A DNA stretch of 28,845 nucleotides from Bacteroides sp. UBA7333 (GTDB taxonomy: Bacteria; Bacteroidota; Bacteroidia; Bacteroidales; Bacteroidaceae): NCBI GenBank assembly GCA_002471195.1, contig DKPN01000070.1:1-28845 (forward strand), written 5' to 3'. Both the position numbers and the translations under genes were made by a program. Of this stretch, positions 1 to 8,557 are shown piece by piece (within the stretch, counting starts at the first letter, position 1; every line of letters begins with the position of its first letter). The notes below the pieces were generated by a model. That model made no database searches. It saw only the letters and a program-made list of their open reading frames with translations, and was not told the origin of the DNA.

Positions 1-90
1 AACAAGCAACAGAAAAACTGTAACAAAGAACCCTATAAGCCAATAAAGCCCATACAATAGTCTAGTCGAATTGAATAACTTTCTTATATA
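1..90 (-). other. Undecided left edge: possible 5' end of a leftward membrane-protein gene
   Basis: On the minus strand a frame is open from an in-frame TGA at 93-91 to the window edge. From a TTG at 57-55 it reads LYGLYWLIGFFVTVFLLLV, which looks like a transmembrane segment or signal peptide. There is no ATG in that frame and no good promoter, so the call is weak. The plus strand over the same bases is also open, ending at TAG 58-60 with a charged Lys/Asn/Gln-rich peptide, so the tail of a rightward gene is equally possible. The rest up to 257 is AT-rich intergenic DNA in which I see no further feature. Confidence 0.15.
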
Positions 91-257
91 TCAAGTATTT
101 CTTATATTTACTCAAATAATTCTAGTCACTTTTTATTCAACTAATTCAAATAAATATTTATATTGCAAACAATAACCTTACAACGCATCAATACTTTATG
201 AGAAAAGCTATAACGCACAAATTGACACGTAATTTCAAAACTAAATGAAGAACAGTT

Positions 258-1148
258 ATGAATACCAACACTACACAAATCAAAAACAAAGACATTGCAA
301 TAATTATACCCCAGAATTTAATTTGCGAATTGTCACAAAACCCATTAACCGAAGACTTGTATTTGATTTCTATCAAAAGCTATACGGAATCAAACCTTAT
401 CAACAACAAATCTGAAGATGAAGATAGTTATTCTTTAATCTTTTGCTTTGCCGGGAAAATAAGAGTACATACTTCTGAAGAAGAAATTCACATCAAAGAA
501 AAAGAATATCTCATCTGCAAAACTGCATGCGTAAAAGAAATTTCGCATATTAAGAGAAGAGACAATCTAGTATATATTATCCAATTTAATGGCAAGAAAG
601 CACACTGCCTGATAAAAGAAGAGAATACAACTTTTTCGCTTGGTCTTGCCGATGATATCATATCAGTTTATCTGGGCAAAATACAGGAAATTGTCCACTC
701 TCTTGAAATGGGATATCGGAAAGAGAACATTGAATACATCTCGGGACAGCTATGGACGCTACTCATCTCTACAAAATACACCGAGCTTGCAACATCTGAC
801 GTCATCTATCCCGATACGGATATTATAACAAAAGCGATTACAATAATGAAAGACCATATTGAGAAAAGACTTACACTCGAAGAGCTAGCATCAGAGCTAG
901 ACTACTCCCCTTCTCATCTGTCTACATTATTCACAAAAAAAACCGGAGAGACACCTATCAATTACTACAATCAGCTAAAAATTCAACAAGCTGCAACATA
1001 TTTGCAACGAACGAATATACAGATCAAAGAAATAGCGAATCGACTGCAATTCTACGATGAATTCTACTTTTCAAAGGTATTTAAACGCTATATGGGCATA
1101 ACCCCTTCAAAATTTAAAAAGAAATACTCGTTAATTGCAGCGGATTAA
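258..1148 (+). CDS. AraC family transcriptional regulator
   Basis: A 296-residue DNA-binding regulator. The C-terminal third (about residues 192-290) is a typical AraC/XylS double helix-turn-helix: first helix pair around LTLEELASELDYSPSHLSTL, then the linker with INYYNQLKI, then a second HTH ending in the family hallmark FYFSKVFKRYMGITPSKFK. Residues about 55-110 are beta-rich with an RVHTSEEEIHIKEKEYLI pattern, which fits a cupin-like effector-binding domain, though sequence there is poorly conserved. There is no signal peptide or membrane segment, so this is a cytoplasmic one-component regulator rather than a hybrid two-component protein. The ligand and target genes cannot be read from the sequence; the gene next door to the left lies outside the window. 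Its 3' end faces the mutL/NlpC operon across a hairpin. Confidence 0.9.
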   Translation: MNTNTTQIKNKDIAIIIPQNLICELSQNPLTEDLYLISIKSYTESNLINNKSEDEDSYSLIFCFAGKIRVHTSEEEIHIKEKEYLICKTACVKEISHIKRRDNLVYIIQFNGKKAHCLIKEENTTFSLGLADDIISVYLGKIQEIVHSLEMGYRKENIEYISGQLWTLLISTKYTELATSDVIYPDTDIITKAITIMKDHIEKRLTLEELASELDYSPSHLSTLFTKKTGETPINYYNQLKIQQAATYLQRTNIQIKEIANRLQFYDEFYFSKVFKRYMGITPSKFKKKYSLIAAD

Positions 1149-1157
1149 AAAAAGAAG

Positions 1158-1216
1158 ACCCCGTAACTTATCAGCCTATATTCTTCACAAAAGAACTGTC
1201 TGATAAGCTACGGGGT
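1158..1216 (-). terminator. Terminator of the leftward mutL-NlpC operon, shared with the AraC gene
   Basis: The arms ACCCCGTAACTTATCAG (1158-1174) and CTGATAAGCTACGGGGT (1200-1216) pair over 17 bp with one mismatch. The loop holds a second small stem, TTCTT/AAGAA (1181-1185 with 1191-1195). Read leftward the stem is followed by CTTC and then a run of T (complement of 1148-1153), so it works best for the minus-strand operon. For the plus strand there is no T tract. Confidence 0.7.
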
Positions 1217-1245
1217 TCGATATTCCCGCATGTTCTATTCTAAAA

Positions 1246-2040
1246 TCAAAGACGTCTGATCGCCTTCAACAAATGAGAATGAGAACCTGTCGTTTTATTT
1301 ATTATACCAACATCGTCTAACGAATCAACATGCACATTTATGGATGCATGAATCACTCTGTTTGAGTCTAAAAATAGTCCTACATGTGATATATCGGAGG
1401 ATGCCGTAGAACTAAAAAACAGCAAATCACCTTGTTTTGCATCAGCCAAAGTATCTACCGCCGATCCAACTTCGACTTGCTGTCTTGCATCGCGTGGCAA
1501 TTCAAAACCATGAATCGCATACACTTGCTGAACAAATCCTGAACAGTCAATACCCAACGTTGTTTTTCCTCCCCATAAATAAGGCGCATTCTTAAAACTA
1601 AAAGCAGTTTCTAAAATACCTTCCAAAGAAGCAGGCTGCGTATTCACGACAAAAGATGGATGAATCTGATACTCGCAACCATTAATCCCAAATCGACCAT
1701 TTAATTCATTATATCCGATCAATCGACTTCCTAATGGTAGTCGGATAATTGAACGATCTGACAAATTAAAAACATCTGCCAATTGAGCAGTTGACATGTA
1801 TGTTGTTTTCAATTCTAAAAGTGATGTATTACCAACCAAATGAATTGAACCTTTACAAACCCATCCTGAGTAATTATCATATAAAGAGGTTACAAAATAA
1901 AATTCAGAATCCTCTTTCTCTACTAAAAGAATATCTCCGAAAAGATATTGAGTTACCATTTCACTTCTCTCAGAAGCTGATAGTCTTGCTGCGACAAGCG
2001 GCTGCAAAACTACTCCATATTTATTTGATGTTGTATCCAT
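1246..2040 (-). CDS. NlpC/P60 family peptidase (YkfC/dipeptidyl-peptidase VI-like)
   Basis: Probable cysteine peptidase of family C40 that cleaves gamma-D-Glu to diamino acid bonds in murein peptides. The C-terminal half has the papain-like set: GIDCSGFVQQVY with catalytic Cys (residue 166), a DISHVGLF His (219) and a VIHAS His (231). The N-terminal half (RLSASERSEMVTQYLFGD, then a GWV element) resembles the bacterial SH3 domains of the YkfC-type enzymes. No signal peptide is seen, which suggests a cytoplasmic role in recycling murein peptides; this is inference. I chose the ATG at 2040, one base after the mutL stop, because family members begin close to the first SH3 strand. A start at 2076 inside mutL would add 12 residues. 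The gene is last in the operon. Confidence 0.82.
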   Translation of the reverse strand: MDTTSNKYGVVLQPLVAARLSASERSEMVTQYLFGDILLVEKEDSEFYFVTSLYDNYSGWVCKGSIHLVGNTSLLELKTTYMSTAQLADVFNLSDRSIIRLPLGSRLIGYNELNGRFGINGCEYQIHPSFVVNTQPASLEGILETAFSFKNAPYLWGGKTTLGIDCSGFVQQVYAIHGFELPRDARQQVEVGSAVDTLADAKQGDLLFFSSTASSDISHVGLFLDSNRVIHASINVHVDSLDDVGIINKTTGSHSHLLKAIRRL

Positions 2041-2041
2041 T

Positions 2042-4117
2042 TTATTTAAAACGCTTTGCAAATTCATCATCTTCAATCATAGAAACAATTATTGAACCAT
2101 CGGGACCAATATTGGGCGAACTAGATGAAAATAGATTTGCTATAAGATTATCCATTTCTTCGGTAGTAAGAGATTTTCCTGATTGTATTGCCGCTGAACG
2201 AGCAAAGGATAAAGCCAGTGTTTCTGTGATCTTATCATGCGCAGACAAACCTGTTTCAAGCACATCATATAACGCAGACTTTAGCAATTCTATCGGGTTT
2301 GCTTTATCCAAACCAACTGGTACACCATTTATAGAATACGTATTATTTCCTAAATGAGCTAAGTCAAATCCCATAAAATATAAATCGTCAAGAATTGTTG
2401 GCAACACTGCCGACTCTCCTGCTGTAAAGCTTACCATTTCCGGGAAAAGAAGCTTTTGTGAAGCTGCCTTCTTTGATTTAAGACTCGTCAAATATTGATC
2501 AAACAAGATTCGAACATGCGCTCTATGTTGATCTACAATCATCAATCCCGACTTGACCGATGTTATAATATACTTATGCTTATATTGAATATAAAATACA
2601 GTTGGCACGCTTGGAAATAATTGCTGTTCAGGTGTACCCTTTGACACTACTTCTACAACGCCCTCTGATTTAGGAGCCGAAACAGTAATTGAAGATTGGA
2701 ATGTCTCTTGACTATCCCACTGATTGAACTGAGAAGTAGGACTAAACGAGTCAAAGCTAGTGGTAGGTCGAAAGTTTGAACTTACACCGGCACTCACTTT
2801 GGATGGAAGATCATTGGCCTTAGATGGTAACTCTAGCGAATCTTGACTCTCTAATATAATAGAGGCCTTTGACTCAAAAGACGCCTCTTCCATTTCGAAG
2901 TTTTCTTCATGCGGCAAACCGATCTCTTCTGTAGAACGTCCTTTTTCGAAACCCTCATACAGTTTTTCCCAATCAAACTCAGGTCGAGAAAAATTCGATG
3001 AAGCATTAAACGGATTATATCCTTTATCAATTTCTACATTCGGAGTTGTAAATGGATTCTGCTGGTCGGAATGGAAAACAGGAATATCAATCGAGTCATC
3101 AACATCAAAATTAATTGATGGAACTGCATTCGATTTACCTAACGACTCTTTTACAGCGCTAGATAGTATTTGCCAAATAGGCTGTTCGTTTTCAAACTTT
3201 ATTTCAGTCTTTGTAGGATGAATGTTTACATCAATTGATGAAGGATCTAAATCGAAATAGATAAAATAATTAGGCATTTCGCCAGTTGAAATGATATGCT
3301 CATATGCATTCATCACCGCTTTATGAAAATAAGCATGTTTCATAAAGCGATTATTTACAAAAAAGAATTGATGAGCTCCTCTCTTCTTGACAAAATCAGG
3401 CTTCCCTACAAAGCCGCTTATATTAATTAAAGACGTCTTTACTTCAACTGGCAATAGCTGTTGATTTACATTCTTCCCAAATATATTAAGAATACGTTGC
3501 TTAAGACCGGAAGATGGCAAATTGTAGATTTCACCATCGTTATGAATCAACAAAAAAGAGACTTCCGGATAGACCAGTGCTATGCGCTCAAATTCCGTAA
3601 TAATATTACGAAACTCGGTCTCATTCGATTTCAAAAACTTTCGACGAGCTGGAACATTAAAAAATAAATTCTTGATAGAAAAATTACTTCCTACTGCACA
3701 TGCGATCGGTTCTTGTGATTCTACGGCAGAACCTGAAATAATCAAATGTGTCCCAAGTTCAGATGCTTCTTGACGACTTTTAAGTTCAACATGTGCAACA
3801 GCAGCAATCGAAGCAAGTGCCTCGCCTCGAAAACCCATTGTTGTCAAAGCAAACAAATCGTCAGCCTTAGATATCTTAGACGTTGCATGACGCTCAAAGG
3901 CCATTCGTGCATCCGTCTCAGACATTCCTTTGCCGTTATCAATGACTTGAATTAACGTTTTCCCTGCATCTTTTATTACAACTTGAATTTCAGAAGCTCC
4001 AGCATCGACGGCATTCTCAACCAATTCTTTCACAACTGAAGCTGGACGTTGAATAACCTCACCTGCCGCTATTTGATTAGCGATACTTTCAGGAAGTAAA
4101 TGTATAATGTCACTCAT
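2042..4117 (-). CDS. mutL: DNA mismatch repair protein MutL
   Basis: Links MutS mismatch recognition to downstream repair. The N-terminal GHKL ATPase is intact: ANQIAAGEV (about 13-21), ELVENAVDAGA (31-41), DNGKGM (60-65), TSKI (79-82), GFRGEAL (95-101). The transducer domain contains DVNIHPTKTEIKF (296-308). Residues about 330-500 form a low-complexity Ser/Glu/Phe-rich linker with repeated NPF motifs. The C-terminal dimerisation domain starts near 505. Its usual metal-dependent endonuclease motif is altered to DQHRAHVRILFDQ (529-541), with no Glu after the second His, and the CPHGRP-type motif is replaced by NIGPDGS (669-675). Length (691) is slightly above average because of the linker. It lies 11 bp after the 99-residue gene and abuts the NlpC gene. 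Confidence 0.97.
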   Translation of the reverse strand: MSDIIHLLPESIANQIAAGEVIQRPASVVKELVENAVDAGASEIQVVIKDAGKTLIQVIDNGKGMSETDARMAFERHATSKISKADDLFALTTMGFRGEALASIAAVAHVELKSRQEASELGTHLIISGSAVESQEPIACAVGSNFSIKNLFFNVPARRKFLKSNETEFRNIITEFERIALVYPEVSFLLIHNDGEIYNLPSSGLKQRILNIFGKNVNQQLLPVEVKTSLINISGFVGKPDFVKKRGAHQFFFVNNRFMKHAYFHKAVMNAYEHIISTGEMPNYFIYFDLDPSSIDVNIHPTKTEIKFENEQPIWQILSSAVKESLGKSNAVPSINFDVDDSIDIPVFHSDQQNPFTTPNVEIDKGYNPFNASSNFSRPEFDWEKLYEGFEKGRSTEEIGLPHEENFEMEEASFESKASIILESQDSLELPSKANDLPSKVSAGVSSNFRPTTSFDSFSPTSQFNQWDSQETFQSSITVSAPKSEGVVEVVSKGTPEQQLFPSVPTVFYIQYKHKYIITSVKSGLMIVDQHRAHVRILFDQYLTSLKSKKAASQKLLFPEMVSFTAGESAVLPTILDDLYFMGFDLAHLGNNTYSINGVPVGLDKANPIELLKSALYDVLETGLSAHDKITETLALSFARSAAIQSGKSLTTEEMDNLIANLFSSSSPNIGPDGSIIVSMIEDDEFAKRFK

Positions 4118-4128
4118 TAAAATTAATT

Positions 4129-4428
4129 TTAGAAGAATAAGTAACCCGCTAATATCAATAGCAGAATTAATATTACAGCTAAACGTATATTTGTTGAAAC
4201 ACGAGAATCGATGGTTTGACCTCGCATTTGCTTTTTCTTTATATGAGAAGTTCCTTCTACAAAAGAACCCTTCACAGTAGGCTGAAATTCCTCCTCTGGC
4301 ATTTCACCGAGCTCTTTCTTGATTTTAACGACACGCTCTTCAAGAGCTTCTTTTCGTTCATCATAAAAAATTGGCTTGTGCCCAAATTTTCTAGGTTTTC
4401 TATTTTGATAAAAGAAAAATAAACCCAT
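4129..4428 (-). CDS. Conserved small protein with C-terminal membrane anchor (unknown function)
   Basis: A 99-residue protein with three visible parts. The basic N-terminus has an RKPRKFGHKPIFYDERKEAL element, the middle is a charged helix (about residues 27-45), and the C-terminal membrane segment LAVILILLLILAGYLFF (83-99) runs to the last residue. This looks like a tail-anchored or C-terminally anchored inner-membrane protein with its body in the cytoplasm. Relatives in Bacteroidales sit beside mutL and are often labelled riboflavin synthase subunit beta in databases; nothing here resembles a lumazine or riboflavin synthase, so I do not use that name. It lies 21 bp after the OstA-like gene and 11 bp before mutL, clearly in the operon. 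Confidence 0.8.
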   Translation of the reverse strand: MGLFFFYQNRKPRKFGHKPIFYDERKEALEERVVKIKKELGEMPEEEFQPTVKGSFVEGTSHIKKKQMRGQTIDSRVSTNIRLAVILILLLILAGYLFF

Positions 4429-4449
4429 AGCTGATTGTTTTTGGTATTG

Positions 4450-6114
4450 CTAATTTAGTGATTTTCTTTTTCTCTTCGGAGCCTCTTCTACTTTTCTTTT
4501 GACAACTCTAAAAAGATCTTCTTTATTTATCGGACGTATATAGTCAAACCATTGAAAGTTCTTTAAAAATCTAGCTTCTCTAGTTAAATCAGGAATTGGT
4601 GTCAGTGTTCCTTGCGGAGTTGGCCAGATCTTCAATTTATCTAGTTTGCTATCACGCATCCACATGGTCAAATATCCACTCTTTGTTTTGTTCATCCCTA
4701 TAAAAGAGCCATTTTTATCGTCTATCGGATAAAATACTGATTCAGCATTACCGCTTACCTCTAGTCGTTCGACCGTTTGATTATTAAAAAAGGCTTTGAG
4801 ATCTGAACCTCCTAATTGATTGTAACTAACAGAATCAATCTCTTGAATAGCAAAAGCAGATGCTATTACATGAGCCCAATCAATTGTACTATCGTTTAAA
4901 AATACTTCTATTGTATCCCCTGAAAGCTGATATGTCTCATTCCATAAAATAGGATCTTGAAACATATACAGTACAGAATCTTTTGAATTAAACTGCATCG
5001 AATCACAAACACCTTGTAAGTCGGGACGATAAAACCTCACACCGTGATAAGCTTTGATCTCCTTAAACTTTTCGTCTATCGTGACCATTGTCATTGTATC
5101 AGCATGCAAAAACAATGTATCTGGCTGAGAATATTCATATAGCAAGGCCGAGTCTGTTGCAAAAGCAAATTGTGTTTTCTCGTTATAATACCCATAATTA
5201 CCTGTCAACATGACTTGCTGAGCCGTATCTTTGATGGACATATTACCAAAAACTTCCCCAAAACCTAATTCTCTATTGTAGAATATAGAATCACCGGATA
5301 ACAGCTTCGTTCCCGAAACAACAACCGATTGATCTAAAAGCATTGATTCATTTGTTATGGTATTATACCACCCCAATGAAGAAATAATAGTTGCGCTATC
5401 TGAAACAATTTCAGAAGGGCCAAGTATTGTTGCGATTTTAGAATCGGTATTATACTTCAACGTATCCGAATACAATGTAAACTGAGGATTCTCAAGAACA
5501 ACACTATCTTTAAATTCTGCAATCTTGGTATCGGGAGAGTATTGCCCATATATTGAACGAAGGGTATTCTCTGGATCTACAATTCTACCATGATCAAAGT
5601 AATAACCAATATTAACATATCGATCGTAGTTTAAGCTATCGGTATATAATGTTACATCTTTATTGATCATCCGAACATTATTTCTCAGCTTGGCGATCTC
5701 CGTATTACCGTCATAGAACAGATAATCTCCATATATAAATAAGGTATCTCCCTGTTCCATTCGTACATTTGAAAATGCTTCTAAAGAATTAGTTTGCTCA
5801 AAAAAATATGCACTATCACAATACATGTATGAGTCGTTGTGCCTAAACACCACGTTACCTTTCAAGAATTTGGCCTCATTCCTTAGTTGCTTATTAAACT
5901 CAAGGATGTCTGTATGCTCTAAAAAGACTTTTGTTGTTTTACGATTAGGCAAATCTCCTATACTACTAATCGTATCGGCAGCCATAATAGTTGTATCGGA
6001 TTCTGTAATCACACCATTTTTAACCTGGGCATGACTAACGCCAAACAGGCACAACATCCCAAGAATAAGGATATTGTGCCCGCTAAAAATATATTTCAAT
6101 TTAAATCTCAACAT
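4450..6114 (-). CDS. OstA/LptA-like periplasmic protein (LPS transport related)
   Basis: A 554-residue exported protein. An N-terminal signal peptide has a hydrophobic core around ILILGMLCLFGVSHA with likely cleavage before QVK. The body is a long series of short beta-strand units with recurring DS-(L/A)-Y-Y and D-T-L-F-I-Y-G-D patterns. From about residue 60 it gives the parallel beta-jellyroll signature of the OstA_2 (LptA-like) family: NVVFRHNDSYMYCDSAYF, then EQGDTLFIYGDYLFYDG. LptA-type folds bridge LPS from the inner to the outer membrane. The C-terminus is strongly basic (EEAPKRKRKSLN). It is too short to be the LptD barrel. The gene follows the SurA-like chaperone by 15 bp, which supports an outer-membrane assembly role. 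Confidence 0.85.
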   Translation of the reverse strand: MLRFKLKYIFSGHNILILGMLCLFGVSHAQVKNGVITESDTTIMAADTISSIGDLPNRKTTKVFLEHTDILEFNKQLRNEAKFLKGNVVFRHNDSYMYCDSAYFFEQTNSLEAFSNVRMEQGDTLFIYGDYLFYDGNTEIAKLRNNVRMINKDVTLYTDSLNYDRYVNIGYYFDHGRIVDPENTLRSIYGQYSPDTKIAEFKDSVVLENPQFTLYSDTLKYNTDSKIATILGPSEIVSDSATIISSLGWYNTITNESMLLDQSVVVSGTKLLSGDSIFYNRELGFGEVFGNMSIKDTAQQVMLTGNYGYYNEKTQFAFATDSALLYEYSQPDTLFLHADTMTMVTIDEKFKEIKAYHGVRFYRPDLQGVCDSMQFNSKDSVLYMFQDPILWNETYQLSGDTIEVFLNDSTIDWAHVIASAFAIQEIDSVSYNQLGGSDLKAFFNNQTVERLEVSGNAESVFYPIDDKNGSFIGMNKTKSGYLTMWMRDSKLDKLKIWPTPQGTLTPIPDLTREARFLKNFQWFDYIRPINKEDLFRVVKRKVEEAPKRKRKSLN

Positions 6115-6129
6115 GATAAATTAGAATCA

Positions 6130-7497
6130 TTATTCTTTTATCCAACCTGGATACATAAAATCACACTTCACCCAACTTGGATTGATACGAATATATGTTT
6201 CTTTTTGCTTATTTGCAATCCACTTACTTAAGATATCTTCTTGCTTTTTTTGCTCTACAATTCGCTTTAACACCTGATAATCATCTGCCATATTTGCTCT
6301 ATGTCCTGGTGTTCTAGTTTTAAGTTTTGCAATAGCTATAACATCTTTATTGTTCTTCTCATTCTTCATTTTGAAAGGCTTTGAGAACTGTCCTGGCTCT
6401 AATGCATCAATAGCTCTCGCCACCTCTATAGGCAATTCACTCATTTCAAACTTAGGAGTTCCATTTCTTTCATTTTCAGCTTTAGAGTTCACCATAATAC
6501 CTTTATTATTCTTGGTGTCTTTATCATACGAAACAAATAAAGCTGCATCTTCAAAAGAAAACTTATCGCTCAACATATCGTTATATAAAGAATCCATCTT
6601 TACAGCAGCATCTTCAATCTCTTTGTCTGATGGTTCTGGGTTCAACAAGATATGACGTGTATTGATTCGATCTCCTCTTTTCTCAATAAGTTGAATAATG
6701 TGATAACCAAATTCTGTTTCAACTATTTTAGAAACTTTCTTATTGTCATTTAGATTAAATGCAGCATTAGCATATTCAGGAGCTAACATTCCTTTACCAC
6801 TAAAGCCGATTTCACCACCATAAATAGCACTGCTTCTGTCTTGAGAATACATACGTGCTAAAGTTGAGAACTCTTGTTCTCCCGAATTAACACGCTCCGT
6901 AAAATCCCTAAGTCTAGCTTTTACAGCATCAACTTCTTGAATAGAGATTTTAGGCTCCATCGTAATTATCTGAACTTCGACCGTCATTGGAATATACGGA
7001 AGACTATCTTTAGGTAGTTCGTTATAATATCTACGAACTTCTGATGGTGTAAGTTTAATATCACCCGTAATCTTCGATCTCATATTCTGTACAGTCTGCT
7101 GCTCTCGAATCATCTCCATTGTTTCTTCCCTAATTTGAGGAAGTGGCTTGTTAAGATACTCTTCGAGTTGTTCTTTTGAACCAGCTCTTTTAATCCTCTC
7201 AGCAATTGACTGATCAGCATACATCACAACTTGTGCCTCAGGAATTTCTATACTATCTAATTTTGCTTGGTGTAGGAATAATTTTTGCAATGCAATTTGC
7301 TCAGGTATTACACAATATGGATCACCATTAAACCTTTTACCTTCCTCACTCATTAGTAATCGCTGCATTTCAACATCAGAACGCAAGATCGCATCATCAC
7401 CGACAACCCATACGATCTCATCAATAACATTACTATCTTGTGCATTCGCAATAAAAGATACTGCAGCAAAAAGAAATAGACCAAAAAATCTTTTCAT
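6130..7497 (-). CDS. SurA-like periplasmic peptidyl-prolyl isomerase/chaperone (two parvulin domains)
   Basis: Periplasmic folding factor for outer-membrane proteins. The N-terminal signal peptide ends ...FIANA, with cleavage before QDS. A SurA_N-type helical region (about residues 25-165) precedes two parvulin domains. The first is about 173-275, with the hallmark GGEIGFSGKGMLAPEYANAA and FGYHIIQL; the second is about 280-395, with TRHILL and a more divergent core. Length (455) is close to E. coli SurA (428). I chose the ATG at 7497, two bases after the upstream stop, over a TTG at 7503 that overlaps that stop, because the ATG gives a normal Lys-Arg signal-peptide start. The upstream and downstream neighbours are both envelope proteins, so these genes are probably co-translated. 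Confidence 0.92.
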   Translation of the reverse strand: MKRFFGLFLFAAVSFIANAQDSNVIDEIVWVVGDDAILRSDVEMQRLLMSEEGKRFNGDPYCVIPEQIALQKLFLHQAKLDSIEIPEAQVVMYADQSIAERIKRAGSKEQLEEYLNKPLPQIREETMEMIREQQTVQNMRSKITGDIKLTPSEVRRYYNELPKDSLPYIPMTVEVQIITMEPKISIQEVDAVKARLRDFTERVNSGEQEFSTLARMYSQDRSSAIYGGEIGFSGKGMLAPEYANAAFNLNDNKKVSKIVETEFGYHIIQLIEKRGDRINTRHILLNPEPSDKEIEDAAVKMDSLYNDMLSDKFSFEDAALFVSYDKDTKNNKGIMVNSKAENERNGTPKFEMSELPIEVARAIDALEPGQFSKPFKMKNEKNNKDVIAIAKLKTRTPGHRANMADDYQVLKRIVEQKKQEDILSKWIANKQKETYIRINPSWVKCDFMYPGWIKE

Positions 7498-7499
7498 TG

Positions 7500-8378
7500 T
7501 CAATTAAGCTTTTTTTCAGCAACTGCAATATCAGGTGAATATTGAATTACACCTTTTCGCAGAGCATCATTATATAAATCCTCTTCTATACTTTTAATAA
7601 ACTTCAAACGTTTCTGATTGATCAATAGCTCTCTAATAGTCGGCTCTGCAAACTCATATGGAGCTACATTTCCAATCAAAAGAGTTTCCTTTATATTCAA
7701 AAAATAGACAAACGAACTATCTGAAATCTCTATATTCTTTTTCTCTTTCAAGAAGCTAATAGGATCTGAAACATGAATTGGTATTTTATCCATCACCTCA
7801 TCAAAATCAACCCATTTGTCATAAAAGTAATCATATACTGATGCATTTTGTATACTATACTTTTCGATATTCTCAAGAGACCTCTCATTGGTAGATTTGT
7901 ACCACTCTCGTATTTGATTCAAATTAGGAGCATCGATCGGTATCTTTAGAAAAAGACCTTTGATTATATTCTTGTCTAGTTTGAAACGTTCTTTATTTTC
8001 ATCATAAAAAGTCCTTGTTTCAAGATCTGTTATCTCAGGAGACAACCTCTCATTTATCAACATTTCTTGATAAAGATTCAAGATCAACGATTTTTTATAG
8101 TTCTCAACTAGCTGATTAATCTCTTTCTGCTGACTAGTCGTATTACGCTTTGCAACATCATACAATAGTTGCTCGACAATCCAATTCTTTACGAAATTGT
8201 CTACAGCAGCTATACTATCAACTCCAGAAAGCCCTTTGGGAATAGATAATTCTACTTCATCTTTAGTCAATGACTGATCTTGCACAGTAGCAACAACATT
8301 AGTCTTTAACGGCTGAGTTGAATCATTACATGCAAATATAATCAAAAATAGAATTGTCAATAGAAATATTCTTTTCAT
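7500..8378 (-). CDS. SurA-N-like lipoprotein chaperone
   Basis: A 292-residue lipoprotein with a hydrophobic leader ending LIIFAC, lipid-modified Cys at residue 17. The sequence after it (VATVQDQSLTKDEVELSIPKG) matches the entry strand and helix of SurA/PpiC N-terminal domains, followed by a long helical region. No parvulin signature (GG.IG..., RHIL) is present, so it is probably a chaperone without isomerase activity. In Bacteroidales such genes sit just ahead of the parvulin SurA gene. I chose the ATG at 8378 rather than the GTG at 8384 because it directly starts the MKR signal. It is the first gene of the leftward operon. Confidence 0.78.
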   Translation of the reverse strand: MKRIFLLTILFLIIFACNDSTQPLKTNVVATVQDQSLTKDEVELSIPKGLSGVDSIAAVDNFVKNWIVEQLLYDVAKRNTTSQQKEINQLVENYKKSLILNLYQEMLINERLSPEITDLETRTFYDENKERFKLDKNIIKGLFLKIPIDAPNLNQIREWYKSTNERSLENIEKYSIQNASVYDYFYDKWVDFDEVMDKIPIHVSDPISFLKEKKNIEISDSSFVYFLNIKETLLIGNVAPYEFAEPTIRELLINQKRLKFIKSIEEDLYNDALRKGVIQYSPDIAVAEKKLN

Positions 8379-8424
8379 AATCACTAAAAAGTAATTGTAT
8401 GAGACTTAATGGATTTGTTTCTAA

Positions 8425-8432
8425 CAAAACTA
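8425..8432 (-). promoter_or_regulatory. Probable -7 box for the SurA/OstA/mutL operon
   Basis: The minus strand reads TAGTTTTG, a perfect match to the Bacteroidota -7 consensus TAnnTTTG, about 46 bases ahead of the lipoprotein start. Only TTG triplets at off-optimal spacing (16 or 22 bp) lie upstream, so the -33 box is weak. Confidence 0.45.
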
Positions 8433-8484
8433 CGATATGTATTTGAATCAACATCAAGTCTGGCAGCAAAAATTACATAAAAAA

Positions 8485-8534
8485 ACGACATCAATCTACT
8501 AGCTATACTTATTAGCTAGATAGATTGATGTCGT
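8485..8534 (-). terminator. guaB terminator
   Basis: The arms ACGACATCAATCTA (8485-8498) and TAGATTGATGTCGT (8521-8534) pair perfectly, and an inner CTAGCTA/TAGCTAG stem (8499-8505 with 8513-8519) extends them past a one-base bulge. Read leftward it is followed by a run of seven T. It separates guaB from the SurA operon. Confidence 0.85.
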
Positions 8535-8557
8535 ATATCTTATCAAAAAGAATAATA

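Noticed and set aside
1791..2357. 188-codon plus-strand reading frame across the mutL/NlpC junction
   Set aside because: It is antisense to two well-supported genes and its translation has no recognisable domain or codon pattern.
4129..4428. Riboflavin synthase subunit beta
   Set aside because: This label is common for homologues, but the sequence is too short, has a membrane anchor and shows no lumazine or riboflavin synthase motifs.
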